Origin: Streptomyces sp. RFCAC02
GTDB taxonomy: Bacteria; Actinomycetota; Actinomycetes; Streptomycetales; Streptomycetaceae
Length of the DNA: 64,000 nucleotides
Assembly (NCBI RefSeq): GCF_004193175.1
Contig: NZ_SAUH01000001.1
Span: 4,869,501-4,933,500 of the forward strand
Reading direction: 5' to 3'
Shown here: piece by piece, positions 29,097 through 37,877 of the stretch
Layout: the number at the start of each line of letters is the position of its first letter
Position numbering within the stretch: the stretch's first letter is position 1
Translations under genes and position numbers: made by a program
Notes under the pieces: model-generated
The model's database searches: none
The model's input: only the letters and a program-made list of their open reading frames with translations
What the model was told of the DNA's origin: nothing

Positions 29097-29406
29097 GGGT
29101 GCTTTCCCCCTGGATCACTGGTTCACATAACGCTCGGACTGCGCCCGGAGTCGTGGCGGTCGTCGCGGGGATCGCCCCAACTATGCCGGTGCCGTGGAGG
29201 ACGGCCGCAGCCGGGTCCCCGGTTCCACGGCGCGCGGGCGGCGCGCGTGCGACGCCCGGGCAACGATCTCCGCGCGGACCGTGATCAACGGGACGGAGCG
29301 TCGTTACTACGGATGGAGGACCGCCGCCGGTACGACCGTCATCACGGAGCGCGCGGACCGGTCCGGCCGGCCAGCAGACGAGCGGACCAGCAGACAGGTG
29401 ACACGG
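29097..29406. other. Gap upstream of the siderophore operon
   Basis: 310 bases between the divergent protease and siderophore synthetase starts. The plus-strand reading frame is open from 29194 but the added residues look like non-coding sequence. I see no iron box (TTAGGTTAG dyad) here. It presumably holds both promoters. Confidence 0.5.
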
Positions 29407-31383
29407 ATGAACGCACGCTCCCGCCCCGACCATGCCCCGGGCCGAGCGCGCGGACCGGTGGCGCCCGCCGGACCCGCCCGGGCCGGCGAGCCGGTCGTCC
29501 CCCGGCAGGGCGGGCACGCCGCCCCCTCCGGCGCCGGCACCGGCCCCGTCCGGTCCTGGCCGCTGGGCGCCGATCCGCTCGAACACCCGGATCCCGCGCT
29601 CGCCGCCGACGCCGCCACCGTCGACAGCCTGCTCCGCTGCTGGGTGCGCGAGACGGCCGTCCCCCGCCCCGCGGGCGACGTGCTGCGTCTGCCCCTGCGC
29701 GCCTCGGGGACGGTGCTGCGCGTTCCCGTGCGCCACTGGTCCGCCGCCGGGCTGCACCGGTTCGGCCCGGCCGTTCCGGAGGGCGCGGCTCCCGGAGCCG
29801 CACCTCTCGACGCCGTGACGCTCGCCGCCCTCCTCGCCCGCGAGGCGGCGCACGGACCCGGCGGCGCACCGGACGGGTCCGCCCCCGCGGGCGGTACGGA
29901 CGCGCCGGTCACCGAGGCGACCGACCTGGTCGGCCGCGTCGCCGACTCGGTCCGCCGCACCGCCGTGTTCCTCACCGACCGGCGGGCCGCCCCCGGCCCC
30001 GCCGCGCACGGGGACGCGTTCCTGGAGGCCGAGCAGTCCGTGCTGCTCGGTCACCCCCTGCACCCCACCCCGAAGAGCCGCGAGGGCCTGGCCGGCGACG
30101 ACGCCCGGCGCTGCTCGCCCGAGCTGCGCGGCTCCTTCCGGCTGCACTGGTTCGCCGTCCACCGTTCCGTCCTCGCGTCGGACTCCGCCTGGACGGAACG
30201 GGGCGCGCCCGTCGCGGCGGAGACGCTCGCCCTGCGCCTCGCGGACCACGGACCGGCCGACGACCTGCCGGCCGGCACCGTCCCCCTGCCACTGCACCCC
30301 TGGCAGGCCAGGGAGATCGTGCACCGGCCCGCCGTCGCCGCGCTGCTGTCGGCCGGGCTGCTCCACGACCTCGGCGAGAGCGGCCCCCACTGGTACCCGA
30401 CCTCCTCCGTCCGCACGGTCCACCGGCCGGGCGCCCCGGCGATGCTCAAGCTGTCGCTCGCCCTGCGCATCACGAACTCCCGCCGCGAGAACCTCCGCAA
30501 GGAGCTGCTGCGCGGCGTCGAGGTGCACCGGCTGCTGCGCTCCGGGCTCGGCGCCCAGTGGCGTGCGGCCTTCCCCGGCGGGCCGGGGTTCGACATCGTG
30601 CGCGACCCGGCGTGGCTCGCCGTGGACGACACGGACGGCCGTCCGCTCACCGGCCTCGACACCGTGGTGCGGCACAATCCCTTCGCCCCCGGGGACGACG
30701 TCTCCTGCCTGGCCGCGCTCACCGCGCTCCGGCCCTGGCCCGGCGCCCCCGAGACCCATCTCCGGTCCCGGCTGGCGCGCATCGTCGACGCCCTCGCGGA
30801 GCGCACGGGGCGCGGCCGGCGGGCCGTCGCCGTCGAATGGCTCCTGCGCTACCTGCACGCTGTCGTGCGCCCTCTGCTCTGGCTGGACGCGCACGCCGGG
30901 GTCGCCCTGGAGGCGCACCAGCAGAACACCCTGGTCATCCTCGACGCGCAGGGCTGGCCGGCCGGCGGCCGCTACCGCGACAACCAGGGCTACTACTTCC
31001 GCGCATCGCGCCGCGCCGAGCTGCGGCGGCGGCTGCCCGGCCTCGGCGAGCGGTCGGACACCTTCGTCGCGGACGCGGTCGCCGACGAGCGGTTCGCCTA
31101 CTACGTCGGCATCAACAACGTCTTCGGCCTCATCGGGGCCATGGGCGCGGAGCGGCTGGCCGACGAGGAGCTGCTGTTCGCCGCCTTCCGCGGCTTCCTG
31201 CGCGCGGCGGCCTCCGACGGCGACGGCCCCTCGTCCCCGCTCGTCGGGCACCTGCTGGAGAGCCGGACGCTGCGCTGCAAGGCCAATCTCCTCACCCGGC
31301 TGCACGGCCTCGACGAGCTCGTCGGGCCGGTGGACGGGCAGTCCCGCTACGTGGCGGTGGCCAATCCGCTGGCCGCCCGCTGA
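29407..31383 (+). CDS. IucA/IucC-family NIS siderophore synthetase 1
   Basis: 658 aa NRPS-independent siderophore synthetase, an ATP-dependent enzyme that joins a carboxylate to an amine or hydroxamate amine. Seen: an Ala/Pro-rich N-terminal region; the nucleotide-binding GHPLHPTPKSREGL (about residues 215-228); KLSLALRITNSRREN (about 346-360); EAHQQNTLVIL (from about 502); and a FhuF-like C-terminal part with YYVGINNVFGLIGAMG and KANLLTRLHG. ATG 29407 is chosen because residues before it look non-coding. It is first of a three-gene operon with a GNAT acyltransferase and a second synthetase. Confidence 0.88.
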   Translation: MNARSRPDHAPGRARGPVAPAGPARAGEPVVPRQGGHAAPSGAGTGPVRSWPLGADPLEHPDPALAADAATVDSLLRCWVRETAVPRPAGDVLRLPLRASGTVLRVPVRHWSAAGLHRFGPAVPEGAAPGAAPLDAVTLAALLAREAAHGPGGAPDGSAPAGGTDAPVTEATDLVGRVADSVRRTAVFLTDRRAAPGPAAHGDAFLEAEQSVLLGHPLHPTPKSREGLAGDDARRCSPELRGSFRLHWFAVHRSVLASDSAWTERGAPVAAETLALRLADHGPADDLPAGTVPLPLHPWQAREIVHRPAVAALLSAGLLHDLGESGPHWYPTSSVRTVHRPGAPAMLKLSLALRITNSRRENLRKELLRGVEVHRLLRSGLGAQWRAAFPGGPGFDIVRDPAWLAVDDTDGRPLTGLDTVVRHNPFAPGDDVSCLAALTALRPWPGAPETHLRSRLARIVDALAERTGRGRRAVAVEWLLRYLHAVVRPLLWLDAHAGVALEAHQQNTLVILDAQGWPAGGRYRDNQGYYFRASRRAELRRRLPGLGERSDTFVADAVADERFAYYVGINNVFGLIGAMGAERLADEELLFAAFRGFLRAAASDGDGPSSPLVGHLLESRTLRCKANLLTRLHGLDELVGPVDGQSRYVAVANPLAAR

Positions 31384-31423
31384 CCCGGCGGGCCGGTCCC
31401 GGCCACCGAGGGAGCCGTACGCC

Positions 31424-32008
31424 ATGCACGCCGCCCGCGACCGGCACGCCCCCGCCGGCCGGCCGTCCGACGAGATCCGCCGCTGGCCGCCCGTCCGCAC
31501 GGCGGCGGGCAGCCTCCTGCTGCGGCCCGTGTGCGAGGAGCGCGATCTGCCGCTGCTCTCGGGGTGGATGAACGACCCGGCCGTCGCGGCCTTCTGGGAG
31601 CTGGCGGGCCCCGCCGCGCGCACGGCGGCGCACCTCGCCGCGCAGCGCGCCGACGGCCACAGCGTCCCGTGCCTCGGCCTGCTCGACGGGCGGCCGATGA
31701 GCTATTGGGAGGTCTACCGCGCCGACCTCGACCCCCTCGCCCGCCACTACGCGGCCCGTCCCCACGACACCGGGGTCCACCTGCTGATCGGCGGCGCGGA
31801 GGACCGCGGGCGGGGCGTCGGCACGGCGCTGCTGCGCGGTGTCGCCGACCTCGTCCTCGCGCGGCGGTCCCGGTGCGGGCGGGTCGTCGCCGAGCCCGAC
31901 GTCCGCAACGCCCCGTCCCTCGCCGCCTTCCGCGCCGCCGGCTTCCGCCGGGCCGCCGACCTCGACCTGCCCGGCAAGCGGGCCGCGCTCATGATCAGGA
32001 CCCGCTGA
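31424..32008 (+). CDS. GNAT acyltransferase of siderophore type (IucB/AlcB-like)
   Basis: 194 aa acyl-CoA-dependent N-acyltransferase. Seen: the RPVCEERDLPLLSGWMNDPAV beginning that marks the IucB/RhbD/MbtK group, WEVYRADLDPLARHY, the acyl-CoA-binding GGAEDRGRGVGTALLRG, and VAEPDVRNAPSLAAFRAAGF. In related pathways it acylates an N-hydroxylated diamine to give a hydroxamate. It lies 40 bases after synthetase 1 and 53 bases before synthetase 2, so it is very likely part of the same product pathway. GGAG lies 10 bases before the ATG. Confidence 0.85.
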   Translation: MHAARDRHAPAGRPSDEIRRWPPVRTAAGSLLLRPVCEERDLPLLSGWMNDPAVAAFWELAGPAARTAAHLAAQRADGHSVPCLGLLDGRPMSYWEVYRADLDPLARHYAARPHDTGVHLLIGGAEDRGRGVGTALLRGVADLVLARRSRCGRVVAEPDVRNAPSLAAFRAAGFRRAADLDLPGKRAALMIRTR

Positions 32009-32061
32009 CCGGCCCGCCGCACCGCACAGACGCCGCCCCCGTACAGACAAGGAGCCACCGC

Positions 32062-33864
32062 ATGGCATCCCACCCGATTCCGCAGTCCGTCCCGCTGCCG
32101 TCCCAGCAGCGTCCGCAGCGTCACTGCGAGGCGGAGCTGTGGCGTGCGGCGAAGCGCCGCCTGATGGCGAAAATGCTCTCCGAGTTCGCCTACGAGGGGA
32201 TCATCTCGCCGGTGCCGGACGGCCCGCCCGGAGAAACGTATCGGCTGCCCATCGCCTCGGGGATGACGTATCGTTTCCGCGCCCGGCGCGGCGCATACGG
32301 CCACTGGGATGTCGATCCGGACTCCCTCGGACCCGACGCGGACCCGCTGGAGTTCGTCGCCTCCGCGCACGACGGCCTGCTCGGCCTCACCGGTGACACG
32401 ACCGGCCACCTGATCCGCGAACTCACGGCCACGCTCGCCGCCGACGTTCGGCTCGCCGCCACGGCCCCCTCGGCCGCCGAACTCGCCGACCTCGACCACG
32501 CCCGGCTGGAGGGACACCAGACCGGCCACCCCTGGCTCGTCGCCAACAAGGGACGCATCGGCTTCTCCGCCGCCGACGCCGCCCGCTGGGCGCCCGAGGC
32601 GCGGGAGCCGGTGGCCCTGCCCTGGCTCGCCGTCCACCGCGACCTGGCGCGCTACCGGGGCGTCCCGGACCTGGACACCCCGGAGCGGCTCTACTCGCAG
32701 GAGCTGCACGCGGCGACCCGGGCCGCGTTCGCGGAAACGGTCGCCGAGCGCGGCCGCAACCCCGCGCACTACCTCTGGCTCCCGGTGCACCCCTGGCAGT
32801 GGGACCACACCATCGCCCCGCTCTTCGCCCCGCAGATCGCCGCCGGGTCACTGATCCCGCTCCCCAGCGACGGGGATCTGCGGCTGCCGCAGCAGTCGGT
32901 CCGCACCTTCCTCAACACCACCCGCCCCGACGCCCGCACGGTCAAGCTCCCCCTCTCCGTCCTCAACACCCTCGTCTACCGGGGCCTGCCCACCCGCCGC
33001 ACCCTCGCCGCGCCGGCCGTCACCGCGTGGATGCACGGCCTGCGCGACAGCGATGTCTTCCTGGCGGAGGAGGCCCGGCCGATCCTCCTCGGCGAGACGG
33101 CCTCCGTCACCGTCGAACACCCGCTGTACGACCGCCTGCCGACCGTTCCCTACCAGTACAGGGAGCTGCTCGGCTGCATCTGGCGCGAACCGATCGGCCC
33201 CTACCTCGCGCCCGGTGAGCGTCCGCGCACCCTCGCCGCCCTCCTGTACACGGACCAGTCGGGACGCTCGCTGACGGCGGAGCTGGTCGCCCGCTCGGGG
33301 CTCGCGCCGCGCGCCTGGCTCCAGCGTCTCTTCCACGCCCTGCTCCCGCCGCTGCTCCACTTCCTGTACCGCTACGGCACGGTGTTCTCCCCGCACGGCG
33401 AGAACACGCTCGTCGTCTTCGACGAGGAGGAGGTCCCGGCACGGCTCGCGGTGAAGGACTTCGTGGACGACGTGAACCTCAGCGCCCGCCCGCTGCCCGA
33501 GCTGGACGCGCTGCCGCGGCAGGTGCGGGACGTCCTGCTGACGGAGCCGCCCGGCTTCCTGCCGCAGTTCATCCACGGCGGGCTGTTCATCGGCGTCTTC
33601 CGGTACCTGGCGCCGCTGTGCGAGGACCAGCTCGGCGTGCCCGAAGCGGATTTCTGGTCACTCGTCCGGGCGGAAATCCTGGCCTACCACCGGGACTTCC
33701 CCGAGCTGCAGAATCGATTCCGGACGTTCGACCTGCTCGCGCCCCGCATCGACCGGCTCTGTCTCAACCGCAACCGGCTCCACCACGACGGCTACCGGGA
33801 CCGCGCCGAACGGCCGCACGCCACCGTGCACGGTGCCGTGGCGAACCCGCTGCACGGCACCTGA
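32062..33864 (+). CDS. IucA/IucC-family NIS siderophore synthetase 2
   Basis: 600 aa second NIS synthetase, closer in layout to DesD/IucC-type enzymes. Seen: GHPWLVANKGRIGFSAAD (about residues 154-171), WLPVHPWQWDHTI, the VKLPLSVLNTLVYRGLP stretch (about 294-310), SPHGENTLVVF (about 444) and KDFVDDVNLSARPLPEL. AAGGAG lies 8 bases before the ATG. Two different synthetases in one operon suggest two successive condensations, for example the two sides of a dicarboxylate, but the building blocks are not encoded here. Confidence 0.88.
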   Translation: MASHPIPQSVPLPSQQRPQRHCEAELWRAAKRRLMAKMLSEFAYEGIISPVPDGPPGETYRLPIASGMTYRFRARRGAYGHWDVDPDSLGPDADPLEFVASAHDGLLGLTGDTTGHLIRELTATLAADVRLAATAPSAAELADLDHARLEGHQTGHPWLVANKGRIGFSAADAARWAPEAREPVALPWLAVHRDLARYRGVPDLDTPERLYSQELHAATRAAFAETVAERGRNPAHYLWLPVHPWQWDHTIAPLFAPQIAAGSLIPLPSDGDLRLPQQSVRTFLNTTRPDARTVKLPLSVLNTLVYRGLPTRRTLAAPAVTAWMHGLRDSDVFLAEEARPILLGETASVTVEHPLYDRLPTVPYQYRELLGCIWREPIGPYLAPGERPRTLAALLYTDQSGRSLTAELVARSGLAPRAWLQRLFHALLPPLLHFLYRYGTVFSPHGENTLVVFDEEEVPARLAVKDFVDDVNLSARPLPELDALPRQVRDVLLTEPPGFLPQFIHGGLFIGVFRYLAPLCEDQLGVPEADFWSLVRAEILAYHRDFPELQNRFRTFDLLAPRIDRLCLNRNRLHHDGYRDRAERPHATVHGAVANPLHGT

Positions 33865-33940
33865 CCGGCGGCGGGGCGGGACGGCCGGAAACGAGCGGCC
33901 GTCGGCGGTTGTCCGAGGTGGCGGTTAAGGTGACTGCCCT

Positions 33941-35938
33941 ATGACTGACACCTCCGGGAAGCCCGGTCTCCGAGAACTGCTGCACGCCGCCGTGTCCGCG
34001 GTCGGCGGGACCGAGCGGCCCGGTCAGGTCGCCATGGCCGAGGCCGTCGCCGAGGCCATCGAGAACGACACGCACCTCCTCGTGCAGGCGGGCACCGGGA
34101 CCGGCAAGTCCCTCGGCTACCTGGTGCCCGCCATCGCCCGGGGGGACCGTGTGATCGTCGCCACGGCGACGCTCGCGCTGCAGCGGCAGCTCATCGAGCG
34201 CGACCTCCCGCGCACGGTCGAGGCACTGCACCCGCTGCTGCGGCGGCGCCCCGAGTTCGCGACGCTCAAGGGCCGGTCGAACTACCTGTGTCTCCACCGC
34301 CTCCACGAGGGCGTGCCGCAGGACGACGAGGAGGGCCTCTTCGACCAGTTCGAGGCGGTGCAGGCGGCCGGGCCGCCGAGCAGCCGCCTCGGCAAGGACC
34401 TGCTGCGGCTGCGCGACTGGGCGGACGAGACGGAGACCGGCGACCGGGACGCGCTGACGCCCGGCGTCTCCGACCGTGCGTGGGCGCAGGTGTCGGTGTC
34501 GTCCCGCGAGTGCCTGGGCGCCACCCGCTGCGCCTACGGCGCGGAGTGCTTCGCGGAGGCCGCGCGCGAGCAGGCGAAGCTGGCCGAGGTCATCGTCACG
34601 AACCACGCGCTGCTCGCCATCGACGCGATCGAGGGGGCGCCGGTCCTCCCCGGGCACGACGTGCTGATCGTGGACGAGGCGCACGAGCTGGTGTCCCGGG
34701 TCACCGGGGTGGCGACGGGCGAGCTGACGCCCGGCTCGGTCGCCCGCGCGGTGCGCCGGGCCGCGAAGCTGGTGGACGAGAAGGTCGCCGACCAGCTCCA
34801 GACCGCGTCGGAGACGTTCGAGCGGCTGATGGAGCTGGCGCTGCCCGGCCGGCTGGAGAAGCTCCCCGACGACCTCGGGTACGCGCTCGCCGCCCTCCGG
34901 GACGCCGCGCGGGCCGTCATCACCGCCCTGGGGAACACGCGCGACGCCTCCGTCGCCGACGAGGACGCGGTGCGCAAGCAGGCGCTGGCCTCGATCGAGA
35001 CGGTGCAGGACGTGGCCGAGCGCATCGTGCAGGGCTCCGAGTACGACGTGGTGTGGTTCGAGCGGCACGACCGCTACGGCGCCTCGCTGCGCGTCGCGCC
35101 GCTGTCGGTGTCGGGGCTGCTGCGGGAGAAGCTGTTCGCCGAGCGGTCCGTCGTCCTCACCTCGGCCACGCTGAAGCTCGGGGGCGACTTCGACGGTGTC
35201 GGCGCCTCGCTGGGGCTCGCTCCCGAGGGGCGGCACGGCGAGGAGTTCCCGGAGTGGCGGGGGCTCGACGTCGGCTCGCCGTTCGACTACCGCAAGCAGG
35301 GCATCCTGTACGTCGCGCAGCATCTGTCGCCGCCCGGCCGGGAGGGCAGCCGGAGCGACATGCTGGACGAGCTGGCGGAGCTGATCGAGGCGGCGGGCGG
35401 CCGGACCCTCGGCCTGTTCTCCTCGATGCGGGGAGCGCAGGCGGCGGCCGAGGAGCTGCGCGGGCGCCTCGACATGCCGATCCTCCTGCAGGGCGAGGAG
35501 ACGCTCGGCGAGCTGATCAAGACGTTCGCCGAGGACGAGGCGACCTGCCTGTTCGGCACGCTGTCGCTGTGGCAGGGGGTGGATGTGCCGGGACCGAGCT
35601 GCCAGCTCGTGGTGATGGACCGCATCCCGTTCCCCCGGCCGGACGACCCGCTGGTCAGTGCCCGGCAGAAGGCCGTGGAAGAGGCCGGGGGGAACGGTTT
35701 CATGGCGGTGGCGGCGACGCACGCCGCTCTGCTGATGGCGCAGGGAGCGGGGCGGCTGGTCCGGGCCACGGGGGACCGGGGCGTCGTGGCGGTCCTGGAT
35801 CCGCGGCTGGCCAAGGCGCGGTACGGCGGCTTCCTCCGGTCGTCGATGCCGGACTTCTGGTACACGACCGACCGCAATCAGGTGCGGCGCTCACTGGCCG
35901 CGATCGACGCGGCAGCGCGGGACGCCGCCGCGTCGTGA
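33941..35938 (+). CDS. DinG/XPD-family ATP-dependent DNA helicase
   Basis: 665 aa superfamily 2 helicase. Seen: motif I QAGTGTGKSLGY (about residues 48-59); motif II VDEAHE (about 244-249); four cysteines that may bind an Fe-S cluster in NYLCLH, SSRECLGATRCAYGAEC; motif III LTSATLKLGG; the C-terminal motifs FGTLSLWQGVDVPG and AQGAGRLVRATGDRG (motif VI). Unlike E. coli DinG it is short and has no exonuclease domain. It converges on lexA with only 17 bases between, and SOS control of the helicase itself is not visible. Confidence 0.9.
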   Translation: MTDTSGKPGLRELLHAAVSAVGGTERPGQVAMAEAVAEAIENDTHLLVQAGTGTGKSLGYLVPAIARGDRVIVATATLALQRQLIERDLPRTVEALHPLLRRRPEFATLKGRSNYLCLHRLHEGVPQDDEEGLFDQFEAVQAAGPPSSRLGKDLLRLRDWADETETGDRDALTPGVSDRAWAQVSVSSRECLGATRCAYGAECFAEAAREQAKLAEVIVTNHALLAIDAIEGAPVLPGHDVLIVDEAHELVSRVTGVATGELTPGSVARAVRRAAKLVDEKVADQLQTASETFERLMELALPGRLEKLPDDLGYALAALRDAARAVITALGNTRDASVADEDAVRKQALASIETVQDVAERIVQGSEYDVVWFERHDRYGASLRVAPLSVSGLLREKLFAERSVVLTSATLKLGGDFDGVGASLGLAPEGRHGEEFPEWRGLDVGSPFDYRKQGILYVAQHLSPPGREGSRSDMLDELAELIEAAGGRTLGLFSSMRGAQAAAEELRGRLDMPILLQGEETLGELIKTFAEDEATCLFGTLSLWQGVDVPGPSCQLVVMDRIPFPRPDDPLVSARQKAVEEAGGNGFMAVAATHAALLMAQGAGRLVRATGDRGVVAVLDPRLAKARYGGFLRSSMPDFWYTTDRNQVRRSLAAIDAAARDAAAS

Positions 35939-35955
35939 GGAGGGTGCCGGCGGCG

Positions 35956-36723
35956 TCAGACGCGCCGCATGACGGCGACGACCTTGCCCAGGATGGTGGC
36001 CTCGTCACCCGCGATGGGCTGGTAGGCCGCGTTGTGCGGGAGGAGCCAGACCTGTCCGTCCTCGCGCTTGAACCGCTTGACGGTCGCCTCGCCGTCGAGC
36101 ATGGCGGCGACGATGTCGCCGTTCTCCGCGACGGGCTGGCGGCGGACGGTGACCCAGTCCCCGTCGCAGATGGCCGCCTCGATCATGGAGTCGCCGACGA
36201 CCTTCAGGACGAACAGCTCACCGTCGCCGACGAGCTGGCGCGGCAGGGGGAAGACGTCCTCGACGGATTCCTCGGCGAGGATCGGCCCGCCGGCGGCGAT
36301 GCGGCCGACGAGCGGGACGTAGGAGGCGGCCGGCTTGCCCGCGGTGTCGGCGGCCTGGGGGACCGGCGTCTCCGCGCCCCTGACCTCGTACGCGCGGGGC
36401 CGGTGCGGGTCGCGGCGGAGGAAGCCCTTGCGCTCCAGGGCCATGAGCTGGTGGGCGACGGACGAGGTGCTGGAGAGGCCGACGGCCTGGCCGATCTCCC
36501 GCATGGACGGCGGGTAGCCGCGGCGCTGGACGGAGTCGCGGATGACCTCGATCACGCGCCGCTGCCGGTCGGTGAGGCCGGAGCCGTCGGCGCGGATGCC
36601 TGGCGGGCGGCCGGGGAGGGGGCGTGGGGCGGAATCGTCCGGGGCGGGCGTGGTCACCGGGGCGGCGGTCCGGTCCTGGCGGCGCTCGGCCGCGGTGATG
36701 GCGTCGTCTGCTGCGGTGGTCAT
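35956..36723 (-). CDS. lexA: SOS repressor LexA
   Basis: 255 aa repressor-protease. Seen: an N-terminal extension of about 48 residues rich in Ala/Pro; winged HTH ([29 protein letters not shown]); cleavage site Ala144-Gly145 in GRIAAGGP; catalytic Ser179 in VVGDSMIEA and Lys216 in EATVKRFKR. RecA filaments trigger self-cleavage and derepression of DNA-repair genes. A near-consensus SOS box about 65 bases upstream suggests self-regulation. Confidence 0.96.
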   Translation of the reverse strand: MTTAADDAITAAERRQDRTAAPVTTPAPDDSAPRPLPGRPPGIRADGSGLTDRQRRVIEVIRDSVQRRGYPPSMREIGQAVGLSSTSSVAHQLMALERKGFLRRDPHRPRAYEVRGAETPVPQAADTAGKPAASYVPLVGRIAAGGPILAEESVEDVFPLPRQLVGDGELFVLKVVGDSMIEAAICDGDWVTVRRQPVAENGDIVAAMLDGEATVKRFKREDGQVWLLPHNAAYQPIAGDEATILGKVVAVMRRV

Positions 36724-36787
36724 GTCGGCCCCTTCTCAGGCTGGTACTCCCTGGTCACACAACGGTAGTTGCTATCGAAAGGTTGCG

Positions 36788-36803
36788 CCAAACACACGTT
36801 CGA
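36788..36803. promoter_or_regulatory. LexA-binding (SOS) box upstream of lexA
   Basis: AAAC-ACAC-GTTC at 36790-36801, with GA following, matches the actinobacterial SOS box GAAC-N4-GTTC except for one G to A change in the left arm. Its place before lexA supports autoregulation. Confidence 0.6.
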
Positions 36804-36998
36804 GTGAAAAATCGCTGATCAGCCCACCCGGCCGGGGGGGCGGGGTGTAAAGCGGGCCGGGCGCAGTGCGGGGTTGCGTGCGAAGCGTCACCGCCCGTGC
36901 GATAGCCTCCCTGGCGTCCGTCGCCGGCGCCGTTCCCGGGGCGATGCGGGACGCTTCGTCGGAACCGTCCGACACGCGCGGCGGCCGATCGCCCTCAG

Positions 36999-37014
36999 AC
37001 CCTACATGTAGTGG
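36999..37014. promoter_or_regulatory. NrdR box 1
   Basis: The 16-mer ACCCTACATGTAGTGG carries the CTACATGTAG palindrome typical of NrdR boxes (consensus like ACACwATATATwGTGT, with CTACATGTAG forms in Streptomyces). It is the upstream of two boxes, 33 bases start to start. Confidence 0.8.
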
Positions 37015-37031
37015 TTTGATGTCTGGCGACT

Positions 37032-37047
37032 CCCCACAAATAGTGGT
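37032..37047. promoter_or_regulatory. NrdR box 2
   Basis: The 16-mer CCCCACAAATAGTGGT is an imperfect NrdR box (CCAC...GTGG arms). Its spacing from box 1 is close to three helical turns, putting both on one face of the DNA. Confidence 0.78.
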
Positions 37048-37201
37048 CCGGTCGCGCGTGAGTGCCATCGATCGCCTATGCTGGGGGTACCCCGAGAGGG
37101 CGTGCGAACGCCCGGTTCGGGGAAGGCGGAGCCGTATGCCCTGCGGGGCTTCGGCACGCTGTGTGACCGATGCGCGTCAGCCGGGAGAAGGGACGAGACC
37201 C

Positions 37202-37708
37202 ATGCACTGCCCCTTCTGCCGCCACTCCGACAGCCGCGTCGTGGACAGCAGGACCGCGGACGACGGCACGATGATCCGCCGCCGCCGCCAGTGTCCGAAC
37301 TGCACGCGCCGCTTCACGACCGTCGAGACGGCGTCGCTGATGGTGATCAAGCGCAGCGGCGTCACCGAGCCGTTCCGCAGGGACAAGGTCATCGCCGGCG
37401 TGCGCAAGGCGTGCCAGGGCCGTCCCGTCACCGAGGACGCCCTCGCCCAGCTCGGCCAGCGCGTGGAGGAGGCCGTGCGCGCCACCGGCAGCGCCGAGCT
37501 GTCCACGCACGACGTCGGACTCGCCATACTCGGTCCGCTCCGCGAGCTGGACCTGGTGGCCTACCTGCGGTTCGCGTCGGTCTACCGTGCGTTCGACTCG
37601 CTCGAGGACTTCGAGGCGGCCATCGCCGAACTCCGCGAGCGGGAACGACCACCCGCCGCCGCGGGCGCGGCGGACGCGCCCGCCGGCCGGCCGGCCACGA
37701 CCGGCTGA
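37202..37708 (+). CDS. nrdR: Ribonucleotide reductase repressor NrdR
   Basis: 168 aa regulator that senses ATP/dATP and represses reductase genes. Seen: zinc ribbon with Cys3, Cys6, Cys31 and Cys34 (MHCPFC...QCPNC), then the ATP-cone domain beginning [20 protein letters not shown]. The C-terminal 20 residues are Pro/Ala-rich. ATG 37202 is fixed by the MHCPFC start; AGAAGGGACGAG lies upstream. It leads an operon with nrdJ and probably represses itself through the two boxes. Confidence 0.96.
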   Translation: MHCPFCRHSDSRVVDSRTADDGTMIRRRRQCPNCTRRFTTVETASLMVIKRSGVTEPFRRDKVIAGVRKACQGRPVTEDALAQLGQRVEEAVRATGSAELSTHDVGLAILGPLRELDLVAYLRFASVYRAFDSLEDFEAAIAELRERERPPAAAGAADAPAGRPATTG

Positions 37709-37877
37709 CACCGGCCCCGGCACCCCCGCTCCGCCGCCCGCACCGGCGGTCCGGCGCGGTGCCGCGACACACAAGAGTTTGTCCGGGGCGCACCCGTGCG
37801 TCCCGGTCACCGGAACCGAACCTGCGACCGGACCGAGCCGGTCGCACCAGGGCGTCATGCCCGTACAGGGAGGCGGA

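Larger units (their letters stand above)
36724..37201. other. lexA-nrdR divergent gap
   Basis: 478 bases with no supportable gene. It holds the SOS box near lexA and two NrdR boxes near nrdR (separate entries). The leader between the NrdR boxes and nrdR is about 150 bases. I looked for a B12-riboswitch core and did not recognise one. Confidence 0.6.

Noticed and set aside
36724..37201. Cobalamin riboswitch upstream of nrdR-nrdJ
   Set aside because: No B12-box or conserved core was found; control by NrdR boxes explains the gap. A covariance-model search would be decisive.
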